Of a stretch of 64,000 bases of DNA, positions 50,484-59,314 are shown piece after piece. Source of the stretch: Merdimmobilis hominis (lineage in GTDB: Bacteria; Bacillota; Clostridia; Oscillospirales; Ruminococcaceae); assembly GCF_021109255.1 (NCBI RefSeq), contig NZ_JAJODG010000001.1; one strand, given 5' to 3'. Position 1 is the first letter of the stretch. Every line of letters begins with the position of its first letter. The position numbers and the translations under genes were made by a program. Below the pieces are notes generated by a model, which saw only the letters and a list, made by a program, of their open reading frames with translations, was not told the origin of the DNA and did no database searches.

Positions 50484-50908
50484 TGCTTCTGCCCAAAAGA
50501 GTTAAATACCGCAGAGTTCACAGAGGCCGCCTGAAAGGCAAGGCCATGAGAGGCAACACTGTCACCTACGGTGAGTTCGGTCTGCAGGCTCTGGAGCCCG
50601 CATGGATCACCTCCAACCAGATTGAGGCGGCTCGTATCGCCATGACCCGTTACATCAAACGTGGCGGTCAGGTTTGGATTAAGATCTTCCCCGACAAGCC
50701 CATCACCGAGAAACCCGCTGAGACCCGCATGGGCTCCGGTAAAGGCAGCCCCGAGTACTGGGTCGCCGTTGTAAAACCCGGCCGCGTTATGTTTGAGATC
50801 GGCGGCGTCAGCGAGGAGCTGGCAAGAGAGGCTATGCGTCTCGCCGCTCACAAGCTGCCCATCAAGTGCAAATTCGTTGTCAAGGAAGAAAAGGGGAGTG
50901 AAGAGTAA
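50483..50908 (+). CDS. rplP: Large ribosomal subunit protein L16
   Basis: A 141-residue L16 near the A-site tRNA. MLLPKRVKYRRVHRGR start, MGSGKGSPEYWVAVVKPGR loop present. It overlaps both neighbours by 1 nt (rpsC and rpmC), so the three reading frames are coupled. Confidence 0.97.
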   Translation: MLLPKRVKYRRVHRGRLKGKAMRGNTVTYGEFGLQALEPAWITSNQIEAARIAMTRYIKRGGQVWIKIFPDKPITEKPAETRMGSGKGSPEYWVAVVKPGRVMFEIGGVSEELAREAMRLAAHKLPIKCKFVVKEEKGSEE

Positions 50909-51108
50909 TGAAGGCTGCTGAGATTAGGGAACTTTCGGTTGCAGAGCTGAACGAAAAGCTGTCCGACCTCAAAGCCGAGCTTTTCAACCTGCGCTTCCAG
51001 CACGCGATCAATCAGCTGGATAACCCTTCCCGCTTGGCTGTTGTCAAAAAGGACATCGCCAAAGTGAAAACTGTTATCCGGGAGAAAGAATTTAAAAACG
51101 TGCAGTAA
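50908..51108 (+). CDS. rpmC: Large ribosomal subunit protein L29
   Basis: A 66-residue helical L29 near the tunnel exit (EIRELSVAELNEKLSDLKAE, FNLRFQHAINQLDNPSRL). ATG overlaps the rplP stop. Confidence 0.95.
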   Translation: MKAAEIRELSVAELNEKLSDLKAELFNLRFQHAINQLDNPSRLAVVKKDIAKVKTVIREKEFKNVQ

Positions 51109-51129
51109 TTCGGGAGGGAGGACAAAGCT

Positions 51130-51387
51130 GTGAGCGAGAGAAACCTCAGAAAAACTAGGGTTGGCAAAGTCGTCAGCGACAAGATGGACAAAACCGTCGT
51201 CATCGCCATCGAAGACAATGTGAGACACCCTCTTTACAAAAAGATCATCAAACGCACCATCAAGCTGAAAGCCCATGACGAGCAAAACGCCTGCGGCATC
51301 GGCGACAAGGTGGAGATTATGGAAACCCGCCCCCTGTCCAAAGACAAGAGATGGAGAGTTTCCCAGATCATCGAAAAAGCGAAATAG
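51130..51387 (+). CDS. rpsQ: Small ribosomal subunit protein S17
   Basis: An 85-residue OB-fold S17 (RKTRVGKVVSDKMDKTVVIA, METRPLSKDKRWRV). It starts with GTG 51130 after GGGAGG and is followed by a structured gap before rplN. Confidence 0.95.
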   Translation: MSERNLRKTRVGKVVSDKMDKTVVIAIEDNVRHPLYKKIIKRTIKLKAHDEQNACGIGDKVEIMETRPLSKDKRWRVSQIIEKAK

Positions 51388-51424
51388 GAACCTTAACAAG
51401 GTTGTTATGTTGCTAATTTAAGCG

Positions 51425-51469
51425 CCCGCATAAAACGGTTGCGGGTAGTTGCCGCCGCAATAGGGCGGC
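51425..51469 (+). other. Two hairpins between rpsQ and rplN
   Basis: CCCGC (51425-51429) pairs with GCGGG (51441-51445); GCCGCC (51451-51456) pairs with GGCGGC (51464-51469). The 121-nt gap is the longest inside the ribosomal cluster and marks the S10/spc operon boundary. There is no T run. Confidence 0.45.
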
Positions 51470-51508
51470 GGTACTGGTAAGTTAGTGAACCGAAAGGAGG
51501 AACGCATC

Positions 51509-51877
51509 GTGATTCAGATGCAGACCTATCTCAAGGTTGCCGATAACACTGGCGCTAAGGAGCTTATGTGCATTAGAGTGTTGGGCGGTTCCCGTAGGAG
51601 ATATGCCAATATTGGCGACGTAGTCGTCGCTTCCGTTAAAAAAGCTGCACCTGGCGGCGTTGTCAAAAAAGGCGATGTTGTCAAAGCAGTAATCGTTCGT
51701 TCCGCAAAAGGCGTAAGAAGAGATGACGGCACTTACATCCGTTTTGACGAAAACGCCGCGGTTATCATCCGTGATGATAAAAACCCCAGAGGCACACGTA
51801 TCTTTGGGCCAGTGGCCAGAGAGCTGCGCGATAAGGATTACACCAAAATCCTGAGCCTCGCACCTGAAGTGCTGTAA
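51509..51877 (+). CDS. rplN: Large ribosomal subunit protein L14
   Basis: A 122-residue L14 on the subunit interface (QMQTYLKVADNTGAKELMCI, ARELRDKDYTKILSLAPEVL). GTG 51509 follows AAAGGAGG by 8 nt and gives exactly the usual family length; an upstream in-frame GTG at 51485 precedes the ribosome site. Confidence 0.96.
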   Translation: MIQMQTYLKVADNTGAKELMCIRVLGGSRRRYANIGDVVVASVKKAAPGGVVKKGDVVKAVIVRSAKGVRRDDGTYIRFDENAAVIIRDDKNPRGTRIFGPVARELRDKDYTKILSLAPEVL

Positions 51878-51891
51878 TGGAGGTGTCGACA

Positions 51892-52209
51892 GTGAACAAA
51901 CTTCATGTAAAAAAGGGCGACACAGTCGTCATTCTGTCCGGCAAAGACAACGGCAAGCAGGGTAAGGTTCTTGAGGTCAGCCCCAAAGAGCAGAAGGTTA
52001 TCGTCGAAGGCTGCAACATGGTCACCAAACATGTGAAGCCCCGCAGAGCTGGCGAAAACGGCGGTATCGTGAAAGCGGAGGGCGCGCTGTACGCAAGCAA
52101 GGTTATGCTTGTTTGCCCCAAGTGCGGCAAACCTACAAGACTTGCCCATAAAATCCTTGCCGACGGAACGAAAGAGCGTCTTTGCAAAAAATGCGGCGAG
52201 ACATTCTAA
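51892..52209 (+). CDS. rplX: Large ribosomal subunit protein L24
   Basis: A 105-residue L24 that initiates 50S assembly. KOW motif (VKKGDTVVILSGKDNGKQGKV) and, at the C-terminus, a CPKC...CKKC pair that could bind zinc. GTG 51892 follows GGAGGTG by 6 nt; an ATG at 51877 overlapping the rplN stop has no ribosome site. Confidence 0.94.
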   Translation: MNKLHVKKGDTVVILSGKDNGKQGKVLEVSPKEQKVIVEGCNMVTKHVKPRRAGENGGIVKAEGALYASKVMLVCPKCGKPTRLAHKILADGTKERLCKKCGETF

Positions 52210-52226
52210 GTGAAGGAGGAGAGAAC

Positions 52227-52766
52227 ATGGCAAGATTAGAAAAATTCTACACTGATGAAGTAGCCCCCGCTTTGATGAAAAAGTTCGGCTACAAGAGTGT
52301 CATGCAGATTCCCAAGCTTGAGAAGATCGTCGTCAACGTAGGCTGCGGTGAGGCTAGAGACAATCAGAAGATTGTGGAAGCCATCATGGGCGACCTGGCC
52401 AAAATCACCGGCCAGAAAGCCGTTCCCTGCAAAGCGAAAAAATCCGTTGCGAACTTCAAGCTCCGTGAGGGCATGACCATTGGCGCAAAAGTGACCCTGA
52501 GAGGCGACAGAATGTACGAATTCCTGGATCGGCTCTTCAATGTCGCTCTTCCCCGCGTTCGTGACTTCAGAGGGATCAACCCCAACGGCTTTGACGGCAG
52601 AGGCAACTACGCTTTCGGCCTGAAAGAGCAGTTGATCTTCCCTGAGATCGATTACGATAAAGTTGACAAGGTTCGCGGTATGGACATTGTGTTCGTAACC
52701 ACCGGCAGAACCGATGAAGAAGCCCGGGAGCTCTTAACTCTCATGGGCGCACCATTTGCGAAGTAG
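52227..52766 (+). CDS. rplE: Large ribosomal subunit protein L5
   Basis: A 179-residue L5 that binds 5S rRNA and P-site tRNA. VMQIPKLEKIVVNVGCGEA and LPRVRDFRGINPNGFDGRGN are conserved. ATG 52227 follows AAGGAGGA and gives the standard length. Confidence 0.97.
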   Translation: MARLEKFYTDEVAPALMKKFGYKSVMQIPKLEKIVVNVGCGEARDNQKIVEAIMGDLAKITGQKAVPCKAKKSVANFKLREGMTIGAKVTLRGDRMYEFLDRLFNVALPRVRDFRGINPNGFDGRGNYAFGLKEQLIFPEIDYDKVDKVRGMDIVFVTTGRTDEEARELLTLMGAPFAK

Positions 52767-52779
52767 GAGGAAAAATTTC

Positions 52780-52965
52780 ATGGCTAAAACGTCTATGATC
52801 GTAAAACAGCAAAAAGCACCGAAATTTTCCACTCGCGCATACAACCGGTGCAAAATCTGCGGCAGACCCCATGCCTATCTTCGGAAATTTGGCATCTGCC
52901 GTATCTGCTTCAGAGAACTGGCTTACAAAGGCCAGATCCCGGGCGTGAAAAAGGCTAGCTGGTAA
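52780..52965 (+). CDS. rpsN: Small ribosomal subunit protein S14, zinc type
   Basis: A 61-residue short S14 (type Z) with the zinc ligands Cys24, Cys27, Cys40 and Cys43. AGTAGGAGG lies 9 nt upstream of ATG 52780. Standard spc-operon position between rplE and rpsH. Confidence 0.96.
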   Translation: MAKTSMIVKQQKAPKFSTRAYNRCKICGRPHAYLRKFGICRICFRELAYKGQIPGVKKASW

Positions 52966-52989
52966 GCACGAGCAAAGGAGGTTGACGGC

Positions 52990-53388
52990 ATGCATATCAC
53001 CGATACAGTCGCTGACATGCTTACTCGTATCAGAAATGCAAATTCTGCAAAACATGATACAGTAGACATCCCTGCTTCCAACATGAAGAAGGCCATTGCC
53101 CGCATTCTGTTGGAGGAAGGATATATTAAAAGCTACACCGTCGTTGAGGACGGCAAGCAGGGCGTGATCCGTATTGTTCTCAAATACGGCCCCAACAAGA
53201 CTCAGGTTATCTCTGGTCTGCGCAGAGTTTCCAAACCCGGCCTGCGCATTTACACCAGCTGCGAGGACATGCCCCGCGTTATGAAGGGCCTGGGCATTGC
53301 GATCCTGTCCACTTCTAAGGGCATCATGACCGACAAAGAGGCTCGTAAAGAGAAGGTCGGCGGTGAAGTGCTCGCATTCATTTGGTAA
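52990..53388 (+). CDS. rpsH: Small ribosomal subunit protein S8
   Basis: A 132-residue S8, a primary 16S rRNA binder and, in E. coli, the spc-operon repressor. HITDTVADMLTRIRNA start and STSKGIMTDKEARKEKVGGE end are conserved. Confidence 0.97.
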   Translation: MHITDTVADMLTRIRNANSAKHDTVDIPASNMKKAIARILLEEGYIKSYTVVEDGKQGVIRIVLKYGPNKTQVISGLRRVSKPGLRIYTSCEDMPRVMKGLGIAILSTSKGIMTDKEARKEKVGGEVLAFIW

Positions 53389-53402
53389 GGAGGTGCAAAT
53401 AG

Positions 53403-53948
53403 ATGTCTCGTATTGGTAGAAAACACATTGCGATTCCCGCTGGTGTGGAAGTAAAGGTCAATGGCCATGAGGTCACTGTCAAAGGCCCCAAAGCTACCCT
53501 GACCCAGGAGTTCCACCACGATATGGCGATCGCTGTGGAGGATGGCGCGGTTGTTGTAACCCGTCCTTCCGATGAAAAAGAGCACAGAAGTCTGCACGGA
53601 CTGACCAGAACTTTGATTGCAAACATGGTTCAAGGCGTTTCCGAAGGCTTCAGCAAAGAGCTGGAGATCAACGGCGTCGGCTACCGCGCAGCAAAACAGG
53701 GCAAAAACCTGGTGATGACCCTTGGGTTCTCCCATCAGGTGATCATGCCTGAAATTGATGGTATTACAATTGACGTGCCTGCACCAAACAAAATTATTGT
53801 CCATGGCGCCGACAAGCAGAAGGTTGGACAATTTGCAGCTGAGATTCGCGAGAAACGTCCTCCCGAGCCTTATAAGGGCAAAGGTATTAAGTACGTTGGC
53901 GAAACTATCATCCGCAAGGAAGGTAAAGCTGGTAAAGGCAAGAAGTAA
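53403..53948 (+). CDS. rplF: Large ribosomal subunit protein L6
   Basis: A 181-residue L6 near the factor-binding site with two similar domains; RIGRKHIAIPAGVEV start, C-terminal RPPEPYKGKGIKYVGE motif. Preceded by AAGGAGGTG. Confidence 0.97.
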   Translation: MSRIGRKHIAIPAGVEVKVNGHEVTVKGPKATLTQEFHHDMAIAVEDGAVVVTRPSDEKEHRSLHGLTRTLIANMVQGVSEGFSKELEINGVGYRAAKQGKNLVMTLGFSHQVIMPEIDGITIDVPAPNKIIVHGADKQKVGQFAAEIREKRPPEPYKGKGIKYVGETIIRKEGKAGKGKK

Positions 53949-53966
53949 TTAAAGGAGTGAATCGAC

Positions 53967-54326
53967 ATGGTGAAAAAGCCTGATAGCAATAAAGCAAGGC
54001 TGAAACGGCATGCAAGAGTTCGTGCCAAGATCAGCGGCACTCCAGAGTGCCCCCGTCTGAATGTCTTCCGCTCCGCTAAACACCTCTATGCCCAGCTGAT
54101 TGACGATGTAAACGGCGTCACCCTGGCGTCTGCATCCTCAATGGACAAAGGTTTTGAAGGTAACGGCGGTAACAAGGAAGCAGCTCACAAGATCGGCGTG
54201 ACTCTGGCGCAGAGAGCTATCGAGAAGGGTATTTCCGAGGTCGTGTTTGACCGCAGCGGCTATATCTATCACGGCCGTATCAAAGAGTTGGCAGAGGGTG
54301 CCCGCGAGGGCGGCCTCAAATTCTAA
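53967..54326 (+). CDS. rplR: Large ribosomal subunit protein L18
   Basis: A 119-residue L18 binding 5S rRNA. RHARVRAKISGTPECPRLNV, FDRSGYIYHGRIKELAEGAR are conserved. The start ATG follows AAAGGAG. Confidence 0.97.
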   Translation: MVKKPDSNKARLKRHARVRAKISGTPECPRLNVFRSAKHLYAQLIDDVNGVTLASASSMDKGFEGNGGNKEAAHKIGVTLAQRAIEKGISEVVFDRSGYIYHGRIKELAEGAREGGLKF

Positions 54327-54341
54327 GGAGGAGGGAATACT

Positions 54342-54842
54342 TTGGCTCGTATAGACGCTTCCACACTGGATCTCCAAGAGAGAGTCGTCGCCATCAACCG
54401 CGTATCGAAAACGGTTAAGGGCGGTCGTATCTTCAAGTTCGCAGCTCTGGTGGTTGTCGGCGACGGCAACGGCACCGTGGGCTTCGGCCTTGGCAAAGCC
54501 TCTGAGGTTCCTGACGCAATCCGCAAGGGAATTGAAGACGCAAAGAAGAACCTTCACAAAGTAGCGCTGAAGGGTACCACCATCCCCCACGAAATCGTCG
54601 GCGAGTTCGGCGCTGGCCGGGTTCTCATGATGCCCGCCCCCGAAGGTACCGGTGTTATCGCCGGCGGCCCCGTCCGTGCGGTTCTGGAGGTTGCCGGTAT
54701 CCGCGACATCCGCACCAAGTGCCTGAGATCCAACAACCCCTGCAACGTGGTTTCCGCCACCATCCAGGGCCTGGCTTCTCTGAGAAACGTAGATGAAGTT
54801 GCTGCCATCCGCGGCAAATCCGTCAAAGAAATCTTAGGTTAA
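54342..54842 (+). CDS. rpsE: Small ribosomal subunit protein S5
   Basis: A 166-residue S5 that contributes to decoding accuracy and mRNA helicase activity. The dsRNA-binding-like domain (VVAINRVSKTVKGGRIFKFA) and GTGVIAGGPVRAVLE are present. It starts with TTG 54342 after AAGGAGGAGGG, an unusually weak start codon for a highly expressed gene, offset by a strong ribosome site. Confidence 0.96.
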   Translation: MARIDASTLDLQERVVAINRVSKTVKGGRIFKFAALVVVGDGNGTVGFGLGKASEVPDAIRKGIEDAKKNLHKVALKGTTIPHEIVGEFGAGRVLMMPAPEGTGVIAGGPVRAVLEVAGIRDIRTKCLRSNNPCNVVSATIQGLASLRNVDEVAAIRGKSVKEILG

Positions 54843-54855
54843 GGGGGACGCTCAA

Positions 54856-55032
54856 ATGGCTTTTAAGATCAAACTTGTAAAAAGTCTTGTGGGCAGAAAA
54901 GACGACCAGATCGCCACTGCCAAGTCCCTCGGCCTGCGCAAGATCGGCCAGGAGACCATCCAGCCCGACAACGAGGCCACCAAGGGCAAGATTAAGAAAA
55001 TTTCCCACCTCATCGAGGTAACTGAAGCGTAA
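54856..55032 (+). CDS. rpmD: Large ribosomal subunit protein L30
   Basis: A 58-residue L30 (start MAFKIKLVKSLVGRKDDQIA, then SLGLRKIGQET). Standard spc-operon position between rpsE and rplO. The ribosome site AGGGGGACG is weaker than those of its neighbours, and the gene begins 13 nt after rpsE. Confidence 0.95.
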   Translation: MAFKIKLVKSLVGRKDDQIATAKSLGLRKIGQETIQPDNEATKGKIKKISHLIEVTEA

Positions 55033-55052
55033 GGCAAGGAGGTGCAGGTAAC

Positions 55053-55493
55053 ATGAAATTGCATGAGCTTTCTCCCGTCCCGGGTTCCACCAAAGCTGCT
55101 TTCCGCAAAGGCAGAGGTGCTGGTTCCGGCAACGGTAAAACAGCCGGCAAAGGCCACAAGGGCCAGAAAGCCCGCTCCGGCGGCAGCATTCGGCCCGGTT
55201 TTGAAGGCGGTCAGATGCCTTTACAGAGACGTATCCCCAAGAGAGGCTTTGTAAACATCTTCGCCACCCACTATGTCACCATCAACGTCAGCGACCTGAA
55301 CCGTTTTGAGGACGGCGCTGTTGTGGATGCACAGGCATTGATCGATGCCGGCCTTCTCAAAAAGACCCTTGACGGCGTCAAGGTCCTGGGAAGAGGCGAG
55401 ATCACCAAAAAGCTGACAGTGAATGTCGCTGCTTTTTCCGCGTCTGCTAAGCAGAAAATCGAGGCAGCCGGTGGTAAAGCAGAGGTGATGTAA
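55053..55493 (+). CDS. rplO: Large ribosomal subunit protein L15
   Basis: A 146-residue L15 with the Gly/Lys-rich N-terminal extension (GRGAGSGNGKTAGKGHKGQK) that reaches into the 50S core and a globular C-terminus (AGLLKKTLDGVKVLG). Stop is 2 nt before secY. Confidence 0.97.
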   Translation: MKLHELSPVPGSTKAAFRKGRGAGSGNGKTAGKGHKGQKARSGGSIRPGFEGGQMPLQRRIPKRGFVNIFATHYVTINVSDLNRFEDGAVVDAQALIDAGLLKKTLDGVKVLGRGEITKKLTVNVAAFSASAKQKIEAAGGKAEVM

Positions 55494-55495
55494 GG

Positions 55496-56788
55496 ATGTT
55501 TCAGACCCTAAGAAATGCGTGGAAAATTGCTGACTTAAGGAAAAAACTTCTTTACACACTGATGATCATTGCCATCTTTCGGATCGGCGCGGCCATTCCC
55601 GTGCCCTTCCTGAACCCCGAGGCAATCTCGGCGATGATCCACACCAGCGGCAACCTGCTGGGCTACCTGGACATCCTGAGCGGCGGTTCGTTCGCCCAGT
55701 GCACCTTGTTTGCGCTGAGCATTTCGCCCCACATTACATCTTCCATTGTGATCCAGCTGCTCACCGTGGCCATCCCCGCTCTGGAGCGGCTGGCCAAGGA
55801 GGGCGAGGAGGGAAGAAAGCGCCTGGAGAAGATCACCCGGTACACCATGGTGGCCTTGGCCCTTCTGCAGGCAACTGCTTACTACCTGATGCTGAAGAAC
55901 TTCAATGCGGTTCAGTTTGTGGACGGCGGCGTGGGGATGTTTACTGCGGCGGTTATCATCCTGACCTTTACCGGCGGCTCATGCCTGCTGGTTTGGCTGG
56001 GTGAACAGATCGACAAAAAGGGCATCGGCAACGGCATCTCGATGATCCTGTTTGCCGGTATCGTTTCCAGAGGTCCCGCCTTGGTCGGCGAAGTGTGGAA
56101 ATACATGCGGCTGGCCATGGCTGGTGAATCTAAGTACTTTATCAGCGTCCCCCTGATCCTGGTTCTCTTCATCGCAGTCATCGCTTTCATCGTGCTGATG
56201 ACCAACGCCGAGCGGAGAATCCCGGTTCAGTACGCAAAACGGGTTGTCGGCCGGAAAATGTACGGCGGCCAATCCACCCATATCCCGATCAAGGTCAATA
56301 TGACAGGCGTTTTGCCGGTTATCTTCGCCAGCAGCCTGCTGGGCATCCCCGGTATGATCAGAGGATTTATGCCTAACGCAACTGGTTGGTTTGCCACCTT
56401 CCTGAGCTGGTTCAACTACGATACCGCCTCCTATGCCATTTTGTACTTCATCTTGATCATGGGCTTTAACTTCTTCTATGTGGCGATTCAGTACAATCCT
56501 ATTGAAATCGCCAACAACCTGAAGAAGAACAGCGGAGCCATCCCTGGAATTCGTCCCGGCAAGCCCACCGCGGACTTTATTGCCCGGATTGTTTCCAAGA
56601 TCACCGTGATCGGCGGTTTGTTCCTTGGTATTATCGCCACCCTGCCCATCGCAGTCGGCGCCATCACTAAGATGAACATCGCCCTGGGCGGTACCACAGT
56701 TATCATCGTCGTTGGTGTTGCTCTGGATACTGTGAGACAGCTGGAGTCTCAGATGATGATGCGTCACTATAAAGGTTTCCTGGAATAA
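55496..56788 (+). CDS. secY: Protein translocase channel subunit SecY
   Basis: A 430-residue SecY with ten transmembrane helices, the core of the Sec channel. N-terminal RKKLLYTLMIIAIFRIGAAI, plug region, and the cytosolic loop AERRIPVQYAKR are recognisable. ATG lies in the short gap after rplO, so translation is probably coupled. Confidence 0.97.
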   Translation: MFQTLRNAWKIADLRKKLLYTLMIIAIFRIGAAIPVPFLNPEAISAMIHTSGNLLGYLDILSGGSFAQCTLFALSISPHITSSIVIQLLTVAIPALERLAKEGEEGRKRLEKITRYTMVALALLQATAYYLMLKNFNAVQFVDGGVGMFTAAVIILTFTGGSCLLVWLGEQIDKKGIGNGISMILFAGIVSRGPALVGEVWKYMRLAMAGESKYFISVPLILVLFIAVIAFIVLMTNAERRIPVQYAKRVVGRKMYGGQSTHIPIKVNMTGVLPVIFASSLLGIPGMIRGFMPNATGWFATFLSWFNYDTASYAILYFILIMGFNFFYVAIQYNPIEIANNLKKNSGAIPGIRPGKPTADFIARIVSKITVIGGLFLGIIATLPIAVGAITKMNIALGGTTVIIVVGVALDTVRQLESQMMMRHYKGFLE

Positions 56789-56808
56789 ACCGTTAGGAAG
56801 GAACGTGC

Positions 56809-57447
56809 ATGAATATGAAGCTGATTCTTCTTGGCGCCCCCGGTGCCGGTAAAGGCACCCAGGCAGAGATTTTAAGTGAACGACTGAACATCCCCACCAT
56901 CAGCACCGGCAACATCATCCGCGAGGCGCTGAAAAACGGTACTGAAATGGGCCTTAAGGCCAAGTCCTTTATGGACGCCGGCCAGCTGGTACCCGACGAT
57001 GTGGTCATCGGGATCATCGAAGAGCGCCTGGCGAAGGATGACTGCAAAAACGGCTTCATTCTGGATGGCTTCCCCCGGACGGTTCCTCAGGCTGAGGCCC
57101 TGGACCAGATGGGGATCATCATCGACAAGGCCATCGACATCGACGTGGCTGATGAAGTGATTGAAAAACGGCTTTCCGGCCGCCGGGTTTGTGAAAAGTG
57201 CGGCGCAAGCTACCACATCGACAACAAACCTTCCGCCAAAGGCGACCTCTGCGAAAAATGCGGCGGCGCCCTGGTCATCCGCAAGGACGACCGGCCGGAG
57301 ACCATCAAACAGCGCTTGAGCGTATACCATGAGCAAACCGAACCCCTGGAGGGGTACTACAAAAAAGCCGGCAAGCTTTATGTGGTGAAAGGCGAAGGCT
57401 CGGTAGCCGAGATTACCGCAAAGGTGATTGAAGCTGTGGAGGCTTAA
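56809..57447 (+). CDS. adk: Adenylate kinase
   Basis: A 212-residue long-form adenylate kinase (ATP + AMP to 2 ADP). P-loop GAPGAGKGTQ (about 9-18), DGFPRTVPQA, and a zinc-binding LID with CEKC...CEKC typical of Gram-positive enzymes. ATG 56809 follows AAGGA by 8 nt; ATG 56815 is an alternative. Confidence 0.97.
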   Translation: MNMKLILLGAPGAGKGTQAEILSERLNIPTISTGNIIREALKNGTEMGLKAKSFMDAGQLVPDDVVIGIIEERLAKDDCKNGFILDGFPRTVPQAEALDQMGIIIDKAIDIDVADEVIEKRLSGRRVCEKCGASYHIDNKPSAKGDLCEKCGGALVIRKDDRPETIKQRLSVYHEQTEPLEGYYKKAGKLYVVKGEGSVAEITAKVIEAVEA

Positions 57448-57450
57448 GCC

Positions 57451-58197
57451 ATGGTAGTGCTTAAGACCAAAAAAGAATTGACGCCTATGCTTGAGGCGTG
57501 CAGAATCTCAGCGCAAGCTTTACAGCGTGCGGGCGAGGTCATCCGGCCCGGTATTACCACCGCCCAGATTGACCACGCCATCCACGATTTCATCCGTTCG
57601 CGGGGCGCTGTGCCATCGTTTTTAGGATATGGAGGCTTCCCCGCCAGCGCATGCATCTCGGTCAACGATGAACTCATCCACGGAATTCCCGGTCCCCGTG
57701 TCATCCAGGAAGGCGACATCGTCAGCGTAGACGTGGGCGCCTATTACAAGGGATATCACGGCGACAACGCGTACACCTTTGCAGTTGGCAGCATCTCCAG
57801 CGAAGCACAACAGCTCCTGGATGTCACCAAGGAGAGCCTCAACCGGGCGATCCAAGCAGCGGTTCCGGGCGCACGCCTGGGCGACGTGGGATACGCAGTG
57901 CAGTCCTACGTGGAATCTTTCGGGTATGCCGTCGTCAAAGAGTATGTAGGCCATGGCGTGGGAACAAAACTCCATGAAGACCCAGAGGTGCCCAATTACG
58001 GGACCCCTGGCAGAGGGATCCGGCTGATGCCGGGTATGACCATTGCCATCGAGCCCATGGTCAACCTGGTTGGTGAGAAGATCAAAGTCCTCTCCAACCA
58101 GTGGACTGTGGTCACGGCAAGTCACAGCCTTTCGGCTCATTTTGAGCACACCATCGCCATCACCGAGTCAGGCCCTGTTATCCTGACCCGGCCATAA
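57451..58197 (+). CDS. map: Methionine aminopeptidase, type I
   Basis: A 248-residue di-metal enzyme that removes N-terminal Met. Ligands are visible in VSVDVGAYYKGYHGDNA (two Asp), GHGVGTKLHEDPEVPNYG (His) and the late Glu pair in IEPM and AHFEHTIAITE. Lies 3 nt after adk. It lacks an N-terminal zinc-finger extension. Confidence 0.96.
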   Translation: MVVLKTKKELTPMLEACRISAQALQRAGEVIRPGITTAQIDHAIHDFIRSRGAVPSFLGYGGFPASACISVNDELIHGIPGPRVIQEGDIVSVDVGAYYKGYHGDNAYTFAVGSISSEAQQLLDVTKESLNRAIQAAVPGARLGDVGYAVQSYVESFGYAVVKEYVGHGVGTKLHEDPEVPNYGTPGRGIRLMPGMTIAIEPMVNLVGEKIKVLSNQWTVVTASHSLSAHFEHTIAITESGPVILTRP

Positions 58198-58212
58198 GAG
58201 AAGGGGCGCTTC

Positions 58213-58482
58213 ATGATGACCATTGAAAAAGGCAGCGTTGTCCGGTCTATCGCCGGGCACGACGCAGACCGGTTCTACGTGGTGCTGGAGATGGAAGGGG
58301 ATTTCGCCTTCATCGCCGACGGCAAGGAGCGAAAGCTGGAAAAGCCTAAGCGGAAGCGGAAAAAACACCTGCGCGGGACCAATACCCGACTGGATGTGGA
58401 CACCCTTACCACCGACAAAAAACTGCGGGAAGCCCTGCATCCATTTAACTATGGCAAACTGCCAAGCGAAGGAGGAATATAG
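58213..58482 (+). CDS. KOW-domain RNA-binding protein
   Basis: An 89-residue L14e-like protein: a KOW-type start (IEKGSVVRSIAGHDADRFYV), a basic middle (KPKRKRKKHLRG) and a short C-terminal tail. Such proteins sit between map and infA in many Firmicutes; a ribosome- or RNA-associated role is assumed. ATG at 58213 and 58216 are both possible after AAGGGG. It ends one nt before infA begins. Confidence 0.82.
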   Translation: MMTIEKGSVVRSIAGHDADRFYVVLEMEGDFAFIADGKERKLEKPKRKRKKHLRGTNTRLDVDTLTTDKKLREALHPFNYGKLPSEGGI

Positions 58483-58483
58483 C

Positions 58484-58702
58484 TTGTCCAAAGAAGACGT
58501 GATCGAGATCGAAGGCGTCGTTGTTGAGGCCCTGCCCAACGCCCAGTTCCTGGTGGAGCTGACCAACGGCCACAGGCTGCTTGCCCACATTTCCGGCAAG
58601 CTGCGGATGAACTTTATCCGAATCCTGCCTGGAGACAAAGTCACCGTTGAGATTTCCCCATACGATTTAACCAAGGGACGCATTACCTGGCGTTCCAAAT
58701 AG
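58484..58702 (+). CDS. infA: Translation initiation factor IF-1
   Basis: A 72-residue OB-fold IF-1 (VIEIEGVVVEALPNAQFLVE, HISGKLRMNFIRILPGDKV, LTKGRITWRSK), exactly the usual length. It starts with TTG 58484 after GGAGGAATAT; the ribosome site lies inside the preceding gene. Confidence 0.96.
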   Translation: MSKEDVIEIEGVVVEALPNAQFLVELTNGHRLLAHISGKLRMNFIRILPGDKVTVEISPYDLTKGRITWRSK

Positions 58703-58738
58703 AACCCGTTTTAGGCTATATAAGGAGGTAGTTTCAAA

Positions 58739-58852
58739 ATGAAAGTAAGACCTTCCGTTAAGCCCATCTGCGAAAAATGCAAAGTGATTAAGCGCAAAGG
58801 CCGCATTATGGTTATTTGCCAGAACCCGAAGCATAAACAGCGCCAGGGCTAA
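58739..58852 (+). CDS. rpmJ: Large ribosomal subunit protein L36
   Basis: A 37-residue zinc-type L36: Cys11, Cys14, Cys27 and His32 are the ligands. AAGGAGG precedes ATG 58739. Its zinc-binding form matches the zinc-type S14 and S4 encoded nearby. Confidence 0.96.
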   Translation: MKVRPSVKPICEKCKVIKRKGRIMVICQNPKHKQRQG

Positions 58853-58926
58853 AAGAATTTACGCCCGAAGCGCCCACAGCGCAATGGGATTGTGCAAAAC
58901 CGATACAATGGAGGTGCAACAGGAAT

Positions 58927-59295
58927 ATGGCTCGTATAGCTGGTGTTGACTTGCCAAGAGAGAAGCGAGTTGAAATTGGTCTGACCTATATCTTCGGTAT
59001 TGGTCGCAAGACAGCAAACGACATCTTAAAATCCACAGGCGTGAACCCCGATACCCGTGTGAAAGATCTGACCGAGGACGAGGTTTCTCTGCTGCGTGAA
59101 TACATCGACAAACATCTCGTTGTTGAGGGCGACCTGAGAAGAGACACCGCCCTGAACATCAAGAGACTGGTCGAGGTTGGCTGCTACCGCGGCGTCCGCC
59201 ACAGAAGAGGCCTCCCCGTAAGAGGGCAGAGAACCAAAACCAATGCCCGTACCAGAAAAGGTCCGAAGAAAACAATCGCCAACAAGAAGAAGTAA
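58927..59295 (+). CDS. rpsM: Small ribosomal subunit protein S13
   Basis: A 122-residue S13 at the head of the 30S, contacting P-site tRNA. ARIAGVDLPREKRVEIGLTY start, GLPVRGQRTKTNARTRKGPK tail. First gene of the alpha-operon segment. Confidence 0.97.
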   Translation: MARIAGVDLPREKRVEIGLTYIFGIGRKTANDILKSTGVNPDTRVKDLTEDEVSLLREYIDKHLVVEGDLRRDTALNIKRLVEVGCYRGVRHRRGLPVRGQRTKTNARTRKGPKKTIANKKK

Positions 59296-59314
59296 TTAGG
59301 GAGGGATACGAGAG

